From Candidatus Heimdallarchaeota archaeon (lineage in GTDB: Archaea; Asgardarchaeota; Heimdallarchaeia; Hodarchaeales; S146-22), in the NCBI GenBank assembly GCA_015520535.1, contig WAPZ01000762.1, positions 1 to 8,705 on the forward strand: DNA of 8,705 nucleotides, given 5' to 3'. Positions 6,836-8,705 of the stretch are shown in pieces. The position numbers and the translations under genes are program-made. The number at the start of each line of letters is the position of its first letter. Within the stretch, counting starts at the first letter, position 1. A model generated the notes under the pieces. The model worked only from the letters and a program-made list of their open reading frames with translations, was not told the DNA's origin and did no database searches.

Positions 6836-6860
6836 AAAAAATGATAAGAAGAAGTTATCA
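6836..6860 (-). terminator. Hairpin and T tract after the 595-residue membrane protein gene
   Basis: Read on the minus strand, TGATAA and TTATCA form a 6-base inverted repeat with a 7-base loop, followed directly by T6 (6836-6841). It begins 7 bases after the stop codon of the membrane protein. Further TGATAA/TTATCA copies occur nearby in the last codons of the gene, so other foldings are possible. Confidence 0.55.
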
Positions 6861-6866
6861 GTATCA

Positions 6867-8654
6867 TTAAAGTAGACTGATAAGAATTATCATAAGTGGC
6901 GAGAAGATGGCGGTCAGAAGTGCTAGCCACTTTGTTTGATCGGGGAAGTTAAAGCGGATGGCAATAGTTCCTAGTTCGTTAACAAATTTCTTGGCTTCTT
7001 TCATTTCTTCCCCAATCCATTTTTCAAGTGTTTCATGGTATTTTATTTCAAATTCTCGGTGTTTTTGTGCAATAGCATTGCGGATTGCGGGTAAGTCTTT
7101 GTCAACTAATGCAATGACCCGCGTCAGAACGCCTTCTTCGATCATAATCTCACGTTCGCCTCTTCGAATCGAGCGGAGTTCGGAGGGTCGGGCTTCTAAC
7201 TCGTCACTCACCGCAGATAGAGCGGTGAAAAATCCAGAGATAAGCACTTGATCCGATTGAAACAGTTTAATTCGTGCGGCAAGGGGTAAACCGTCGGGTT
7301 TTTTTACTAATAAGACATCGTACACTTGACTGGGCTCATAGGTGAGAACAATAACGGACAAAATTATGATGAAGCCATATGTAAACCCGTAAGTGACCGA
7401 CAAAAGCCAGATTGGTAATCCAGTTGTATTAGCTTCCGTAATTCGGAGACTGACAACCAATTCAAGAATACTTGGAAAAATAAAGGATAAGAGGACAAAA
7501 AGAATGGTTAAACCGAGGACTTTACTGGCTTCAGTATTTGTTTTGTCAACCAATTGTTTAAATGCAATACGAAGGGTGGAAAAATCAGTTTTCTTTTGAA
7601 AATACCAAAAAATAACAATGAGCGCGCAAAGAAGATAGGGAACTATCATTAAAATATTTGCTTGCGAATAAAGAAGGGAATTAAGAGAACGGAAAAGAGT
7701 TAAGCCCGCATTAAAGACAAAATTTAGGGTAAAGGGAAGTAATAAAGATTTTGTTTCGCCAAACGCGGTAAAAGAAAGATAGAGCATAATGAAAAATACA
7801 AATAATTGGCTCCAGAATAAAAAATTCGTCGACATTTGAAAAAACGCCAGAAGTTTTCCGCGTGTGGTTATCATAAAGAAAAAAGCCAAATAAAACACGT
7901 AAAATAAAGTAGACAAAAGGTTAGCAACTCCTTCGGGGAACTTTGACCGTAATGAGGTGTTACAGTACGAAAAGAAGAAAAATCCCGCAGTCATTGGCCA
8001 AATAAATCCCATTTCAATGAAACCAAAGTAAAATTCAGCTAGCAATTGCTTTGAGGTAAAAAATGTGCCTGTTTTTTCATTAATAAAAGTATGGGAGAGA
8101 AGGGCAGCGTTTAGATTATAACCGCTGGTAATATATACCGCAGAGGTCATTACCACGAACTGAACCAATAACGCCACTAATCCTAAAAGAATACCACGAC
8201 GAAAAATTTCCCACGTACCAAATCGCTTTGTTTTAAGAGTAAAGCCCAAATCACTTAAACTCCAGTTATCACGCGTTTTTCTCATCCACGCACCAAAAAA
8301 TAAGGTCAACGTAAATAGCATTATGTTGAAAACAAAACCTATGCGCAAAATAACTTCAAATTGTCCGCCATTAAAAGATCCAACGCCTGGTTCTCCCAAA
8401 AACAATGTGCTGAGCGGTTTGTACAACTCTAATTCTTCAAACACGGCATCAATCAAAATAATAATTGAATACACCGTTAAAAAAATTAGAGAAATTTCCA
8501 AGACTTGGACTAATTGATCCAAAAACGTCGTTTCTGTTTTCATAAAATCAGAACGTGTTAAAGCGTTTTGAGATAAAGTCGCGTCATTATTGATATTTGC
8601 AGTTGCCATATTATCACTCTCAACCAAAAATTCATAAACAAACATTTCTGCCAT
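6867..8654 (-). CDS. Multi-pass membrane protein (CPBP-like region) with cytosolic roadblock/longin-like domain and C-terminal anchor
   Basis: This 595-residue protein has about ten hydrophobic segments (near 49-70, 100-122, 151-175, 205-229, 245-262, 278-297, 301-320, 332-351, 378-400, 412-437), a soluble part at about 440-570 and a last helix at 573-595. Basic residues after helix 2 (RKTR), helix 4 (LRSKF) and helix 8 (QKKTD) place the soluble part in the cytosol. That part (VLLVKKPDGLPL, then LISGFFTALSAV, ELRSIRRGE, IMIEEG, VIALVDKD and a long final helix) resembles the roadblock/longin-like domain common in Asgard proteins. The membrane region recalls CPBP intramembrane proteases, but IEMGFIWP (213-220) stands where the catalytic EExxxR would be, so it is unlikely to be a protease. 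It may be a membrane scaffold or sensor for small GTPases; that is inference. ATG at 8654 follows a TATA box; ATG at 8609 (M16), with a gagagtgat stretch upstream, is a plausible alternative start. Confidence 0.75.
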   Translation of the reverse strand: MAEMFVYEFLVESDNMATANINNDATLSQNALTRSDFMKTETTFLDQLVQVLEISLIFLTVYSIIILIDAVFEELELYKPLSTLFLGEPGVGSFNGGQFEVILRIGFVFNIMLFTLTLFFGAWMRKTRDNWSLSDLGFTLKTKRFGTWEIFRRGILLGLVALLVQFVVMTSAVYITSGYNLNAALLSHTFINEKTGTFFTSKQLLAEFYFGFIEMGFIWPMTAGFFFFSYCNTSLRSKFPEGVANLLSTLFYVFYLAFFFMITTRGKLLAFFQMSTNFLFWSQLFVFFIMLYLSFTAFGETKSLLLPFTLNFVFNAGLTLFRSLNSLLYSQANILMIVPYLLCALIVIFWYFQKKTDFSTLRIAFKQLVDKTNTEASKVLGLTILFVLLSFIFPSILELVVSLRITEANTTGLPIWLLSVTYGFTYGFIIILSVIVLTYEPSQVYDVLLVKKPDGLPLAARIKLFQSDQVLISGFFTALSAVSDELEARPSELRSIRRGEREIMIEEGVLTRVIALVDKDLPAIRNAIAQKHREFEIKYHETLEKWIGEEMKEAKKFVNELGTIAIRFNFPDQTKWLALLTAIFSPLMIILISLL

Positions 8655-8687
8655 TCATTTTTCTTAAGTATTACAATTTAGCTTGAC

Positions 8688-8696
8688 TTAAATATA
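8688..8696 (-). promoter_or_regulatory. TATA box of the 595-residue membrane protein gene
   Basis: On the minus strand TATATTTAA is centred about 38 bases before the ATG at 8654. Transcription would start roughly 12 bases before that ATG, or about 57 bases before the alternative start M16 at 8609. Confidence 0.45.
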
Positions 8697-8705
8697 GTGG
8701 TAATG

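Noticed and set aside
6842..6902. Repeated TGATAA/TTATCA words considered as a short repeat array
   Set aside because: Spacing is irregular, part of it is coding, and two of the copies are explained by the terminator hairpin.
6958..7251. A 97-codon open frame on the plus strand opposite the roadblock/longin-like part of the 595-residue protein
   Set aside because: It is serine-rich low-information sequence opposite a domain with clear motifs, so a shadow frame.
6867..8654. Active CPBP intramembrane protease
   Set aside because: The expected EExxxR and later histidine motifs are missing; only general layout and a single glutamate (E214) remain.
1..8705. tRNA, rRNA, CRISPR arrays, insertion sequences and defence genes
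   Set aside because: No cloverleaf, regular repeat-spacer pattern, terminal inverted repeats, transposase or nuclease motifs were seen on either strand.

Overview
The window looks like a piece of an AT-rich archaeal chromosome. Three things point that way. TATA-like boxes lie about 20-40 bases before several starts. T-rich tracts and small hairpins close the genes. The two large membrane proteins look like archaeal families. My best lineage guess is an Asgard archaeon (Loki-, Thor- or Heimdall-like). It rests mainly on the C-terminal domain of the 595-residue protein, which resembles the roadblock/longin-like domains common in Asgard proteins. This is an inference from pattern memory, with no database search. 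Shine-Dalgarno-like sites (GGAGG, AGGTGA, GGTGA, GAGGTC) are also used, so the 16S tail must be ordinary.

Layout. Positions 53-2684 hold three plus-strand genes with gaps of 43 and 51 bases: a cytosolic alkaline-phosphatase-superfamily phosphodiesterase, a CDF zinc/cadmium-type efflux transporter, and a short FKBP12-type prolyl isomerase starting with TTG. A 97-base T/A-rich spacer with a hairpin separates them from a convergent minus-strand gene (2782-4251) for an unrecognised membrane protein. A 194-base divergent spacer follows. Next comes a plus-strand gene (4446-5192) for a protein resembling a cobalamin-binding domain with altered motif residues. It converges, through a hairpin with T tracts on both sides, on a minus-strand M17 leucyl aminopeptidase (5230-6753). 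Upstream of that on the same strand is a 595-residue multi-pass membrane protein with a cytosolic roadblock/longin-like domain and a C-terminal membrane anchor (6867-8654).

How the genes relate. No single pathway joins them. The first three could be co-transcribed housekeeping genes (phosphoester hydrolysis, metal efflux, protein folding). The aminopeptidase recycles peptides. The parts most worth attention are the two large membrane proteins and the B12-like protein. One membrane protein seems to have a soluble domain split by a membrane insert. The other seems to join a CPBP-like membrane region, lacking the protease motif, to a small signalling-type domain. No RNA genes, CRISPR arrays, insertion sequences or integration scars are visible.
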